Origin: Parahalioglobus pacificus
GTDB taxonomy: Bacteria; Pseudomonadota; Gammaproteobacteria; Pseudomonadales; Halieaceae
Direction of reading: 5' to 3'
Assembly (NCBI RefSeq): GCF_014652275.1
Contig: NZ_BMYM01000002.1
Location: 806,001-870,000 of the forward strand
DNA length: 64,000 nt
Shown one piece after another: positions 1-9,176 of this stretch. The position numbers and the translations under genes were made by a program. The notes beneath the pieces are model-generated. The model had not been told where the DNA came from, did not search any database, and worked only from the letters and a program-made list of their open reading frames with translations. The number at the start of each line of letters is the position of its first letter. Within the stretch, counting starts at the first letter, position 1.

Positions 1-16
1 CCGGCCCGAAAGGCAA

Positions 17-343
17 TTAGATAACGCCCTGCACCCACTCTTCGAGTTGGGTTTTTGACAGCGCACCTACTTTGGTTGCTTCTGCGTTGCCACCCTTGAA
101 GACGATCAGGGTGGGGATGCCGCGAATACCAAACTTGGGTGGAATGTCGGGATTGGCGTCAACATCGACCTTGGCAATTTTCAGCTTGCCGTCGAACTGG
201 TCGGCCAATTCGTCCAGCACCGGTGCAATCATTTTGCAGGGGCCACACCACTCTGCCCAAAAATCTACCAGTACTGGAAGCTCTGAATTCAGTACTTCCT
301 GATCAAACGTCGCATCGCTGACGTGTACGATCTTGTCGCTCAT
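17..343 (-). CDS. trxA: Thioredoxin 1
   Basis: Cytoplasmic dithiol oxidoreductase that keeps protein thiols reduced and feeds electrons to reductases such as ribonucleotide reductase and peroxiredoxins. The 108-residue product has the usual single-domain length. The WCGPC active site lies at residues 32-36 and the cis-proline IPT motif at 76-78. The start is placed at the ATG at 343 because GGAGA sits 6 nt upstream; an in-frame extension to 394 adds 17 residues with no family match. It is transcribed away from the flavoprotein fusion at 569. Identification is near certain from the motif and length. Confidence 0.97.
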   Translation of the reverse strand: MSDKIVHVSDATFDQEVLNSELPVLVDFWAEWCGPCKMIAPVLDELADQFDGKLKIAKVDVDANPDIPPKFGIRGIPTLIVFKGGNAEATKVGALSKTQLEEWVQGVI

Positions 344-568
344 TGTCTTCTCCATCGTGCGGGCGATTGGGATCGCCGGTGTAAGTGGTGGCATGTTACC
401 ACCGGCTCTGCCGGCCTCAAGATTTGCCGCCAGAACGATTCGATATGCTCATATAGAAATTTGATCTAGGTCGGCGGTAATTTTACGGTGAACCGCCACC
501 TTCACTGCCTGTCATACCGGGTTCTCAACTATCATGGGGCCATACCCCGCTAAAACAAGGGACTCCTG

Positions 569-2704
569 GTGAATAAAAAGCAAGTCATCGTGCTGGTGCT
601 TCTGGCAGCTGCACTCTCTGGTTGGTTTTACTTCGATATTGGTAGCTACCTGCAACTGGATGTGGCCAAAGCCCAGTTGGGCGAGTGGCAGGCCTGGAAA
701 GACGAAAACCCTGTGATAGCAGGCCTGTTGTTCTTTGCTGTCTACGTCGTGGTGACAGGGCTGTCGCTGCCAGGTGCGGCCATCATGACCCTCGCAGGTG
801 GGGCGCTGTTTGGGTTCTGGTATGCGCTGGTCTTGGTGTCGTTCGCCAGTAGTGTGGGTGCGACCCTGGCGTTCCTGGTGTCACGTATCCTGCTCCGGGA
901 CTGGGTGCAGGGTAAGTTTTCACGTCAGCTGCGCGCGGTAAACGAGGGTTTTGCCAAAGACGGGGCCTTTTACCTGTTCTCATTGCGGCTGGTGCCGCTG
1001 TTTCCTTTCTTCGTGATCAACTTGCTGATGGGGCTCCTGCCCATTGGCGCGGCGCGTTTTTATTGGGTGTCACAGTTGGGCATGCTGCCGGCAACCGCTG
1101 TCTATGTGAACGCCGGCACCCAGCTCGGTCAACTGGAGAGCTTGTCGGGCATTATTTCAGCACCCTTGCTGGGCTCGTTCGTGTTGCTGGCCATTTTCCC
1201 CTTCCTGGCCCGCGCCTTGCTGTCACGTATTAAGGCCCGTCGTGCCTTTGCAGGGTTCACCAAGCCCAAGCAGTTCGATACCAATATGGTAGTTATAGGC
1301 GCTGGGTCAGCCGGACTTGTCGCATCGCTGATCGCGGCCACGGTGAAGGCGAAGGTGACGCTGATTGAGCGGGACCGTATGGGCGGTGACTGCCTGAACA
1401 CCGGTTGTGTGCCCAGCAAAGCCATTATTCGCTCCGCACGTATCGCAGACTACATGCGCCGGGGCGACGAGTTCGGTCTTGCGACAGTCGAGCCGTCGGT
1501 AGATTTTCGCGCGGTGATGGAGCGGGTGCAGGGCGTGATAAAGCGTATTGAGCCGCACGACTCGGTGGAGCGCTTCACTGGTCTGGGTGTGGATTGCGTG
1601 CAGGGCGATGCCACCATCGTGTCGCCCTGGGAAGTGGAGGTGAACGGTCAACGAATCACCGCCCGAAACATTGTCATCGCCAGCGGTTCGCGCGCGCGTG
1701 TGCCGGATATTCCCGGGCTGGACACAGTGGACTACCTCACCTCGGACACCCTGTGGGACATTCGCGAAGCGCCCCGTCGCTTGCTGGTGCTGGGCGCAGG
1801 ACCCATTGGTTGTGAGCTGGCACAGGCCTTCGCCCGACTCGGCAGCAATGTCACCCTCGCTACCCACAGCAGCCGATTACAGCCGCGCGAGGACGAGGAT
1901 GTGTCATCGCTAGTGCACACAGCCTTCGAGTCACGGGGCATGACCGTGCATACAAGTTTTGAGGCCAAGGCATTCAAGCGCGACGGTGACAGGCAATACG
2001 GGGTCTTCGATACGCCGGCAGGCGAGGTTGAGCTGGAGTTTGATCAATTGCTGCTGGCGGTAGGTCGCACCGCCAACACCGAAGGGCTGAATCTTGAAAA
2101 GCTCGGTATCGGTGTGACGCCTGCCGGCACTCTGGAAGTGGATGAATACCTGCGTACCGCTGTGCCCACTATTTACGCCTGCGGTGATATCGCGGGGCCC
2201 TACCAGTTCACACACATGGCCAGCCATCAGGCCTGGTATGCCACCGTCAATGCGCTGTTTGGCCGCTTCAGGCGTTTCAAGGTGGATTATTCCGTGGTGC
2301 CCTGGGCTACTTTCACCGATCCTGAGGTTGCACGGGTTGGCTTGAGTGAAACTGAGGCCAATGCTCAGGGCATCGAGTATGAGGTGACCCGCTACGGTAT
2401 CGACGATTTGGACAGGGCGATAGCCGATGGCGAAGACCACGGCTTTGTAAAAGTGCTTACCGAGCCCGGTCGCGACCGCATCCTGGGCGTCACAATTGTG
2501 GGTTACCACGCGGGCGAGTTGATCAATGAGTGGATTCTGGCGATGAAGTACAACATCGGCCTTAACAAGATTCTGGGCACCATCCACATTTACCCCACGC
2601 TCGGTGAGAGTAACAAGTTTGCCGCCAGTGAGTGGCGTAAGGCGCGCAAGCCCGAGGGTTTGTTGAATTGGGTAGAGCGCTTCCACGGCTGGCAGCGTGG
2701 CTGA
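569..2704 (+). CDS. TVP38/TMEM64 (DedA-like) membrane domain fused to FAD-dependent disulfide oxidoreductase
   Basis: A 711-residue fusion. Residues 1 to about 230 hold several hydrophobic segments of the SNARE-associated/TVP38-TMEM64 type. From about residue 238 a group-I flavin disulfide reductase of the mercuric reductase/dihydrolipoamide dehydrogenase family follows: FAD-binding GAGSAG near 244, a redox CxxxxC pair at Cys275/Cys280, a second GAGPIG nucleotide-binding motif near 410, and a C-terminal dimerisation domain. The His of the usual HPTxxE catalytic motif is replaced by Tyr675, while Glu680 is kept. It starts with GTG behind AAGG. Such fusions are known in proteobacteria but the substrate is unknown; membrane-anchored thiol or quinone reduction is an inference. 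Confidence 0.9.
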   Translation: MNKKQVIVLVLLAAALSGWFYFDIGSYLQLDVAKAQLGEWQAWKDENPVIAGLLFFAVYVVVTGLSLPGAAIMTLAGGALFGFWYALVLVSFASSVGATLAFLVSRILLRDWVQGKFSRQLRAVNEGFAKDGAFYLFSLRLVPLFPFFVINLLMGLLPIGAARFYWVSQLGMLPATAVYVNAGTQLGQLESLSGIISAPLLGSFVLLAIFPFLARALLSRIKARRAFAGFTKPKQFDTNMVVIGAGSAGLVASLIAATVKAKVTLIERDRMGGDCLNTGCVPSKAIIRSARIADYMRRGDEFGLATVEPSVDFRAVMERVQGVIKRIEPHDSVERFTGLGVDCVQGDATIVSPWEVEVNGQRITARNIVIASGSRARVPDIPGLDTVDYLTSDTLWDIREAPRRLLVLGAGPIGCELAQAFARLGSNVTLATHSSRLQPREDEDVSSLVHTAFESRGMTVHTSFEAKAFKRDGDRQYGVFDTPAGEVELEFDQLLLAVGRTANTEGLNLEKLGIGVTPAGTLEVDEYLRTAVPTIYACGDIAGPYQFTHMASHQAWYATVNALFGRFRRFKVDYSVVPWATFTDPEVARVGLSETEANAQGIEYEVTRYGIDDLDRAIADGEDHGFVKVLTEPGRDRILGVTIVGYHAGELINEWILAMKYNIGLNKILGTIHIYPTLGESNKFAASEWRKARKPEGLLNWVERFHGWQRG

Positions 2705-2954
2705 GGACTGCTGGCACGTTTACCTGTTGCGCTGCAGTGACGGTACCCTGTACACCGGCATCGCCAAAGATTTGCAGCGCAGGCTACGCCAGCACAACGG
2801 AGAGTTAGCAGGTGGGCCGAAATACACCCGGGGCAGGCGCCCGGTCAGTTTGCTGTGGTCCTGCACGGCAGAGGATCGCAGCGCCGCCTCACGGCGTGAA
2901 GCCGCCATCAAGCGCTTGGACAGGGGCGAAAAACTAGCCTTGGCTGAGCGCTAG
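2697..2954 (+). CDS. GIY-YIG nuclease-fold protein (YhbQ/UPF0213-like)
   Basis: An 85-residue single-domain protein. The N-terminal VYLLRCSDGTLYTGI segment carries the GIY-YIG signature, followed by the conserved basic stretch around RRLRQHN. The length fits the small stand-alone YhbQ family, whose members are linked to DNA nicking or repair. The GTG start lies inside the end of the preceding flavoprotein gene (8-nt overlap), so translational coupling is likely. Its 3' end runs 21 nt into the end of the convergent ABC-F gene. Family assignment is firm; the cellular role is not established. Confidence 0.88.
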   Translation: MAEDCWHVYLLRCSDGTLYTGIAKDLQRRLRQHNGELAGGPKYTRGRRPVSLLWSCTAEDRSAASRREAAIKRLDRGEKLALAER

Positions 2955-4829
2955 CTCCAGTGCTTCCTGCTGTTCAAGCCATTGCTCTTCCAGCGAATCA
3001 CTCTCGGACTTCAGCTCTCCCTCACGTTGCAGCAACTCTGCCAGTTCCGTCTTACGCGAAACGTCGTAGAGGGCATTGTCGGCTAACAGCTGCTGCACTT
3101 CGGCGAGTGCCTTCTCCGTCTTGGCCATGGCAGACTCCGTTGCCTTAACCGCCTTTTGCAGCGGTCTCAGGCGCTCGCGCTGCGCAGCGGCCTGTTGGCG
3201 TTGGGATTTTTTGGAGCTATCGCGCTCGTCGGCAGTGGAGGGCGCTGCGGCATCACTCACTTCCCGGCTGAGGGTCCAACGCTCGTAGGCCGCCAGGTCA
3301 TCCGACCATTCAGTGACGCGGCCATCATGCACCAGTGCCAATGTTTCAACAGTATTGCGCAGTAAGTGACGATCATGACTGACCAGCAGCAGCGCGCCCT
3401 CAAACCCTTGCAGCGCTACCTCCAGGGCATGGCGCATGTCCAGATCCAGGTGGTTGGTGGGTTCATCCAGCACCAATAGATTGGGGCGCTGCCAAACCAC
3501 CATGGCCAATGCCAATCGGGCTTTCTCACCACCAGAGAAGGGGCGTATGGCGGTGGTTGCCGCGTCGCCACGAAAGTCAAAGCCACCCAGGAAATCCAGC
3601 ATCTCCTGCTGTCGCGCGTCCGGGCTCAGGCGCTGCAGGTGCAGCAGCGGGCTGGCGTCCAGGTCCAGAACGTCCAGCTGTTGCTGGTCGAAGTAGCCAA
3701 TGGCGCAGTGGGCGCCGGGTTGGCGTTGCCCGCTTAACAGCGCGAGTTTGCCGCTGAGCGATTTGAGCAGTGTGGATTTACCTGCGCCATTGCGTCCCAG
3801 GAGTCCCAGGCGATCACCGGGGCGGATTTGCAGGTCGACCTGTGTCAGCACACTGCGGTCCGTGTAGCCCAGGTCTGCCTCATCCAGCCTGAGGATGGGG
3901 TCGCTGGCGCGCTCGGGCGCCAGGAACCGGAATTCAAAGGGCGAGTCAAAGTGTGCGGGCGCGGCAATCTGCATGCGCTCTAACTCTTTCAATCGACTCT
4001 GTGCCTGCTTGGCCTTGGTGGCCTTATAGCGGAAGCGCCGAACGAAGTCTTCGATTTCGGCAGCGCGTCGCTGTTGTTTTTCAAAGCTGGCCTGCTCATT
4101 GGCAAGGCGTTGGGCGCGGTCGCGTTCGAAGTCGGAGTAGTTACCCTTGTAGGCATTCAATCGCTGACCTTCGATATGAAGCACGCGCTGGCAGGTTGCG
4201 TCTATAAAATCCCTGTCGTGGGAAATCAGCAGCAAGGTGCCCTCGTAGCGTCCCAGCCAATCCTGTAGCCAGAGTGTGGCATCCAGGTCCAGGTGGTTGG
4301 TGGGTTCATCCAGCAGTAGCAGCTCGGAGGGGGTCATCAGCGCCCGGGCGAGATTCAGGCGAATCCGCCAGCCGCCGGAGAAGCTGGTCACGGCGCGCTC
4401 GCCCGCGTCTTCCTCGAAGCCCAGACCACGCAACAGCGCCAGCGCCCGACGCGGGGCATCGTAACCATTGGCTGCATCCAGTGCCTGGTGAGCGGCAGCG
4501 GCTGCTTCAAAGTCACCACTGGCTTCTGCTTTTCGGCTTCGGTGAATCAGCGCTGCCACAGCTGCGTCCCCCCCGAGCACATAATCTGCCGCTGTTTCAT
4601 CCGCAGCGTGGACCTCCTGCGCCATATGCGCAATACGCAGGCCCTGCAGCCCCTCAATGCTGCCAGTGTCGGCGCCCAGCTCGCCCAGCAGCATGGCGAA
4701 CACGCTGGACTTGCCGCAGCCATTGGCGCCAATCAGTGCCAGGTGTTGTCCCGGCTGCAGGGTCACACTGGCTTCCGACAGCAAAAGCTTGCTGCCCCGG
4801 CGAATCGCGATGTCGCGTAGAATAATCAT
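2934..4829 (-). CDS. yheS: ABC-F family ATPase, YheS-like
   Basis: A soluble ABC-F protein of 631 residues with two ATPase domains and no membrane segments. Domain 1 has Walker A GANGCGKS, signature FSGGW and the DEPTNHLDLD Walker B block. Domain 2 has GRNGAGKS, FSGGEKARL and a second DEPTNHLDLD. An ABC-F linker lies between them and a charged coiled-coil tail follows. Length and sequence are close to Escherichia coli YheS. ABC-F proteins act on the ribosome; a translation-factor role is inferred from the family. The ATG at 4829 is chosen because ABC-F proteins typically begin MIxL; a GTG at 4862 would add 11 atypical residues. A TIGR02444 gene starts divergently 63 bp away. Confidence 0.94.
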   Translation of the reverse strand: MIILRDIAIRRGSKLLLSEASVTLQPGQHLALIGANGCGKSSVFAMLLGELGADTGSIEGLQGLRIAHMAQEVHAADETAADYVLGGDAAVAALIHRSRKAEASGDFEAAAAAHQALDAANGYDAPRRALALLRGLGFEEDAGERAVTSFSGGWRIRLNLARALMTPSELLLLDEPTNHLDLDATLWLQDWLGRYEGTLLLISHDRDFIDATCQRVLHIEGQRLNAYKGNYSDFERDRAQRLANEQASFEKQQRRAAEIEDFVRRFRYKATKAKQAQSRLKELERMQIAAPAHFDSPFEFRFLAPERASDPILRLDEADLGYTDRSVLTQVDLQIRPGDRLGLLGRNGAGKSTLLKSLSGKLALLSGQRQPGAHCAIGYFDQQQLDVLDLDASPLLHLQRLSPDARQQEMLDFLGGFDFRGDAATTAIRPFSGGEKARLALAMVVWQRPNLLVLDEPTNHLDLDMRHALEVALQGFEGALLLVSHDRHLLRNTVETLALVHDGRVTEWSDDLAAYERWTLSREVSDAAAPSTADERDSSKKSQRQQAAAQRERLRPLQKAVKATESAMAKTEKALAEVQQLLADNALYDVSRKTELAELLQREGELKSESDSLEEQWLEQQEALELALSQG

Positions 4830-4892
4830 GGGCGCGCATTGTACTGCCAGCGCTGCCGCCACCTCTAGACAACTCGCAGGAAATCGATAGAC

Positions 4893-5420
4893 GTGTCAGA
4901 TCCCAATGCCAAAGCCAATCAAGGTGTCATGCTGGAAAATGATCTGTGGTCCTTTGCTACGCGGGTCTACGCAGCACCAGAGGTCGCCGCTGCTTGCCTC
5001 GCTGCGCAGGATGATTACTCCATCGACGTGAACCTGTTGTTGTACGGTGCCTGGCTCGGCAAGTCCGGTAAGCGTCTTGATAAGACCCACTTTGATGAAG
5101 CTGAGACTCGCGTCGCCCACTGGCGACAGCGCAGTGTTCAGCCACTACGGCGGGTCCGGCGATATCTCAAGGAGGTGCCGGGTGCTGAGGCATTGCGCCA
5201 GCGTGTTTTAGAGTTGGAGTTGTCAGCAGAGCAGCATCAACTGGGGCTGCTGTATGCCGGCGCAGGCAAGGCGAATGGCTTGAGCGAAGCGGGCAATGCA
5301 CTGGCTCAAAATCTCCGGCTTGTATTCAGTGTCACAGCGGGGGAGTCGCCCGTATGGGAGTCCCTGTTCCAGCGCTTGCTGGCCGCGCTTTCGGGGGTAG
5401 CCGAGACAGAGACACAATAG
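4893..5420 (+). CDS. TIGR02444 family protein (DUF2390)
   Basis: A 175-residue predicted soluble, helical protein that looks like the TIGR02444 family: the N-terminal LWSFATRVYAAPEVAAACL stretch and the following YSIDVNLLLYGAWLG segment are characteristic. No catalytic motif or membrane segment is visible. It starts with GTG behind AGGAA. Family members are often found beside the YheS-type ABC-F gene in pseudomonads, as here, and the divergent arrangement suggests a shared promoter region. Function is unknown. Confidence 0.82.
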   Translation: MSDPNAKANQGVMLENDLWSFATRVYAAPEVAAACLAAQDDYSIDVNLLLYGAWLGKSGKRLDKTHFDEAETRVAHWRQRSVQPLRRVRRYLKEVPGAEALRQRVLELELSAEQHQLGLLYAGAGKANGLSEAGNALAQNLRLVFSVTAGESPVWESLFQRLLAALSGVAETETQ

Positions 5421-5554
5421 TACTATCGCTCACTGCTGCCGCGTTTCGGTTCTTAACGTAATCAACTTTTCCTCTTTCTGGCCTGCATGGTGCCAGTGGG
5501 GGTGCTTGATGTTCAGCCCCGCGGTTTCGACTGAACTGTCACTTGGAAGGAATT

Positions 5555-6328
5555 ATGAAAAAACTCGCTCTTCCCGCGGTTATCGCCGCAATGCTCGTAG
5601 GCCTGCAGGGCTGCAGCCAGGACTCTGGCTCCGGCGCAGACGCTGAGGTTGCACTGGATACACCCACCAAGCGTTTGAGCTACGGCTTTGCTTATCGTAT
5701 GGGTCAGCGCATGGTCACCGACGGTATGGATCTGGATGCCGACGCCTACTCAGCAGGCATGCGTGATGCTATGGCAGGTACTGACTCACGTCTGACTGAC
5801 GAAGAGATCAACGCCGAGATGGTTGCCTTCCAGGAGCGTATGGAAGCTGAGCAGCAGGCCAATGCCACTGCGCTCGCTGAGGCCAACGCAGCCGCAGCAG
5901 CAGAGTTCTTGGCAGCGAATGCACAGCGTGAAGGCGTGATCGTGACAGAGTCAGGATTGCAGTATGAAGTGGTCGAGGCCGGTGAGGGCGCACTGCCCGG
6001 TGCTGAAGACACCGTTGAGGTGCACTACCGCGGCACCTTGATCGATGGCACTGAATTTGATTCTTCTTATGGCCGCGGCCAGACCGTCACCTTCGGTGTG
6101 GGTCAAGTGATTGCCGGTTGGACAGAAGCCCTGCAATTGATGCCCGCCGGTTCCAAGTGGAAGCTGTACATTCCCTCTGAGCTGGCCTACGGCTCTGGTG
6201 GTGCAGGTCAGCTGATTGGTCCTAATGCTGCACTGGTATTCGACGTTGAGCTGATTGCCATCCCCAGCCAGGCTGCTGCCGAGGAAGGCGCTAGCGACGA
6301 GGCTGCCGCTGAGGCCAGCGAAGGCTAA
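5555..6328 (+). CDS. FKBP-type peptidyl-prolyl isomerase, lipoprotein (FkpA/Mip-like)
   Basis: Catalyses cis-trans isomerisation of proline bonds in envelope proteins. The 257-residue product begins with a lipoprotein signal ending LQGC (Cys20); Ser at +2 favours the outer membrane. Residues about 35-130 form the Ala/Glu-rich helical dimerisation region of FkpA/Mip proteins. The C-terminal FKBP domain, with VEVHYRGTLIDGTEFDSSY and later the SELAYGSGGAG loop, follows. The ATG at 5555 is preceded by GGAAGGA. An Ala/Glu-rich tail follows the FKBP domain. It converges on rsd with only 7 bp between stops. Confidence 0.93.
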   Translation: MKKLALPAVIAAMLVGLQGCSQDSGSGADAEVALDTPTKRLSYGFAYRMGQRMVTDGMDLDADAYSAGMRDAMAGTDSRLTDEEINAEMVAFQERMEAEQQANATALAEANAAAAAEFLAANAQREGVIVTESGLQYEVVEAGEGALPGAEDTVEVHYRGTLIDGTEFDSSYGRGQTVTFGVGQVIAGWTEALQLMPAGSKWKLYIPSELAYGSGGAGQLIGPNAALVFDVELIAIPSQAAAEEGASDEAAAEASEG

Positions 6329-6335
6329 TTTGCCC

Positions 6336-6818
6336 TCAAACCGGCGCCGGTGATTCCACCAGGCGTCGGTGCGACTGATGCAGACCGGCAATCAGTCGGT
6401 CTTCCAGCACAAATCTTGATTCCAGCACTTCACCCAGGGCCGACAGATCTCGCGGCAAGGTCTCCGGGTAATTGCCGCCATCTCCATACTTCTCCTCATA
6501 GGCCAGGATGACCTCGGTGGTATCACCGATAGAGGGCATCAGTTGCACGGCCACATCTTTGCTGCCATCGTCGAATTGCTCCGCCTCTGCCAGCAACTCG
6601 TGGAAGACCTCGAAGTGTCCACTTGAGGTGTAATCAATCAGCCGTGTGCACAGCTCCAGTTGACGCTGTTTCAACGCGTCTTCAGAGCTCTGGATATCCA
6701 GAGACACAACCAGTTCGGTATAGCGGGTCAGCAGGCTGCGGCGCTCCGCCAGCCAGCGGGTAAGCAATTCGTCCACAGCGACAAACTGTGCGGTCGCATT
6801 CTCTTGTCTCTCCGGCAT
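6336..6818 (-). CDS. rsd: Anti-sigma-70 factor Rsd/AlgQ family
   Basis: A 160-residue helical cytoplasmic protein matching the length of Rsd (158) and AlgQ (160). Family features are the N-terminal LLTRWLAERRSLLTRYTELV helix, the DYTSSGHFEVFHEL segment and the C-terminal helix from LGEVLESRFVLEDRLI. Family members bind sigma-70 region 4 and shift RNA polymerase toward alternative sigma factors in slow growth; in pseudomonads AlgQ also affects alginate and virulence genes. The start has GGAG 8 nt upstream. It stands alone between acpH and the convergent FKBP gene. Confidence 0.88.
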   Translation of the reverse strand: MPERQENATAQFVAVDELLTRWLAERRSLLTRYTELVVSLDIQSSEDALKQRQLELCTRLIDYTSSGHFEVFHELLAEAEQFDDGSKDVAVQLMPSIGDTTEVILAYEEKYGDGGNYPETLPRDLSALGEVLESRFVLEDRLIAGLHQSHRRLVESPAPV

Positions 6819-6848
6819 GGAAAGCGCTCCGGCTTGGATGAGTCCTCA

Positions 6849-7454
6849 CTATACGGCTGCGGGCTCCGGCGCAGCAAGAGCACGCCACCGACGGACCTCC
6901 CCCATCAGTCGCGGGTAAAACGCGAGAAAAGCCGCCTCCATATCAGGCCGCAGGGCTCGCAGACTGGCGTCGGTATCGCGCAATGCGTTGCCGCGTTTTA
7001 AACGCTCTCCCACGCGGCTGGCGCTGCCCGCGATCATGTCCCATTCGCGGTAGCGCAGCAGTACGCCATGCTCCCTGAAACCGCGAATGGTTCGCTGGCT
7101 ACGCGCATCCAACTGATGGCTTTCCCGTTCCAGTATGTCCAGGCTTTGCTCAGCAAAGTCTTCCAGCATGTCTGCGTGAAACTGGGTCCAGTGCAGGGCG
7201 AGAAAGTGATCGAAGGCCAGATCCAGCAAGATGCCGGCGTAACGACGCAGCGATGGCGGGAAGCGATTGCGAAGCCCGCCAAGCGCCTCGTCACTGTCTG
7301 TGAAGGCGTCAATGCGGCGATGCAGTCGTACGCCCAGAGCCAGCGGTTTCGGGAGGCTTTGTGACACCGGGCCTTTACGGTAGTCACCCTCAATGGCGCC
7401 GCACAGCAGGCCCGGGTCGGGCCATGCCAGGTGCAAATGCGCCAGATGATTCAT
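6849..7454 (-). CDS. acpH: Acyl carrier protein phosphodiesterase
   Basis: Removes the 4'-phosphopantetheine arm from holo-ACP. The 201-residue product begins MNHLAHLHLA, the hallmark of AcpH, and continues with the LHRRIDAFTD and LLDLAFDHFLALHW blocks, which carry the His/Asp metal ligands of this HD-like family. Length is near the 193 residues of Escherichia coli AcpH. It begins 5 bp after the gshA stop on the same strand, so the two are probably cotranscribed. This pairing of glutathione synthesis with ACP turnover is not explained by known function. Confidence 0.9.
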   Translation of the reverse strand: MNHLAHLHLAWPDPGLLCGAIEGDYRKGPVSQSLPKPLALGVRLHRRIDAFTDSDEALGGLRNRFPPSLRRYAGILLDLAFDHFLALHWTQFHADMLEDFAEQSLDILERESHQLDARSQRTIRGFREHGVLLRYREWDMIAGSASRVGERLKRGNALRDTDASLRALRPDMEAAFLAFYPRLMGEVRRWRALAAPEPAAV

Positions 7455-7459
7455 GGGTG

Positions 7460-9049
7460 CTACAGGTGGTTGTATTGGTCGTAGAACTGATTGAGGTAGT
7501 CGGTAAAGCTCTCGGTGTCGGTAGCCGCTTCCAGCTCAGCCTGTGCCGTCAGTGAGCGCTGTGTCTCATCGTTGAATCGCGCCTGCGTCTCGGTGGATAG
7601 CTGACGACGACGGAAGTGTTGTGCCCACTCCTGGCTGTAAGCCATCGCCAGGCGGAAGAAAGGCAGATCCTTTTCGCGCATCTCCCGCAGTATGCGTGCA
7701 GAGGGCGTCAATTCAGGGTCGTCGATCTTGGCCCGCTGATCCAGCACCGCATTGCAATACCCCGACTCGTGATTGGCGGCATCCAGCAGCTTTGCTACGG
7801 GCTTCATGGCCTGCAGCAGCGACTGGCCCATTGCTGTTAGCGCCTGCTCGCCCTCTGCGGCCTGAAGGTTCAGACCGGGCTCGCGGCCGCGTGTCACCAC
7901 TGCCTGCATGTTTGCGGTTTGGCGCGCGAGGTCCGCCTCGTCACAGTCGGGGCTGTCGGCCAACAGGCAATACAGCAGGAAGGTGTCGAGAAAACGGATT
8001 TGCTCGCCGTCCAGCCCCAGCGGGGTAAAGGGATTGACGTCGACACAGCGCACTTCAATGTACTCAATACCGCCGCGGCGCAGTGCCCCCAGGGGCGTTT
8101 CCCCGGAGCGGGCGACGCGCTTGGGCCGGATCGGGCTGTAAAACTCGTTCTCGATTTGCAGCAGGCTGTCATTGAGCTGCTCGTAGTTACCATCCTGCCC
8201 GCTCGGGAACTCGGCGTAGTCTGCGTGGGGCTGCATGATGGCAGAGCGCAGGGTGGTCACGTAGCGATCCAGTGAGTTATAGCAAACAGTCAGGTCTTTC
8301 TGGGCTGAGCTGTTGTAGCCCAGGTCGCCCATCCGCAGCGACGTACCGTAGGGCATGTGCAAGCTGCGGGCGTCGCCGTCGAAGGGCTGTAGGTCATGGT
8401 CGGTATTGCCGCGCAGGAAGCTGGCACAAACCGCGGGCGACGCGCCGAACAGGTAAATCAACAACCAGGAGTGGCGTTTGAAGTTGCGGATCAGGCCCAG
8501 GTAACGCTCAGTGATGTAGTCCTGGCGCTCACCCTGGCGGCCGTCGGCTTCCCAACACTTGTCCCAGAATGCTTCCGGCATAGAGAAGTTGTAGTGGATA
8601 CCGGCGATGGTCTGCATGATGCGACCGTAGCGATGCCCCAGGCCCAGTCGATAGACTTTCTTCATGGTGGCGACATTCGAGCTGCCGTATTCCGCGACCG
8701 GGATACCTTCATCGCCATTAACGATGCAGGGCATGCTGGCGCACCACAGCGTTTCGTCATCCAGTTTTTGGTAGGTAAAGGTATGGATATCCGCCAGCGT
8801 TTCCAGACCCGACTGGATATTCGTATCCACCGGAGTGATGAACTCCAGCAGGGCTTCGGAATAGTCGGTGGTGATGAAGTCGTGCGTAAGAGCAGAACCC
8901 AAACCCCGCGTGTGCGGCGTTTGTGCCAGCTTGCCTTCTTCGTTCAGCCTGAGGCTCTCTTTCTCAATGCCGCGCTGAATGCCCGCTAGCAGGTGTGTGC
9001 TGTCGGGGTCGGCAAGCGCGTCCAGCGAGCGCTGCAATTGATCGGACAA
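7460..9049 (-). CDS. gshA: Glutamate-cysteine ligase (gamma-glutamylcysteine synthetase)
   Basis: First step of glutathione synthesis: ATP-dependent joining of glutamate and cysteine. The 529-residue product matches the proteobacterial GshA type (Escherichia coli 518). Supporting stretches include RGIEKESLRL, the DFITTDYSEALLEFITP segment and EVRCVDVNPFTPLG, which contribute to the active site. The start codon is TTG at 9049, supported by AGGAG six nt upstream and the expected MSDQLQ-type beginning; no better ATG is nearby. acpH follows 5 bp after the stop. Confidence 0.96.
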   Translation of the reverse strand: MSDQLQRSLDALADPDSTHLLAGIQRGIEKESLRLNEEGKLAQTPHTRGLGSALTHDFITTDYSEALLEFITPVDTNIQSGLETLADIHTFTYQKLDDETLWCASMPCIVNGDEGIPVAEYGSSNVATMKKVYRLGLGHRYGRIMQTIAGIHYNFSMPEAFWDKCWEADGRQGERQDYITERYLGLIRNFKRHSWLLIYLFGASPAVCASFLRGNTDHDLQPFDGDARSLHMPYGTSLRMGDLGYNSSAQKDLTVCYNSLDRYVTTLRSAIMQPHADYAEFPSGQDGNYEQLNDSLLQIENEFYSPIRPKRVARSGETPLGALRRGGIEYIEVRCVDVNPFTPLGLDGEQIRFLDTFLLYCLLADSPDCDEADLARQTANMQAVVTRGREPGLNLQAAEGEQALTAMGQSLLQAMKPVAKLLDAANHESGYCNAVLDQRAKIDDPELTPSARILREMREKDLPFFRLAMAYSQEWAQHFRRRQLSTETQARFNDETQRSLTAQAELEAATDTESFTDYLNQFYDQYNHL

Positions 9050-9176
9050 GTGGTGCTCCTTTCCCTAGGGCTGGCCCGCTGTGCGGTTGGCAGGCAGGGT
9101 GCCGGCCAGCGTGCGGGGCAAGTGTATATGGCTGGACGGAACCAGTACAGGCAGTACTTACGCAGCCGTGGTCCTG

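Noticed and set aside
1931-2686. 251-codon open frame antisense to the flavoprotein fusion
   Set aside because: Mirrors the coding strand of a multi-motif enzyme; no start context.
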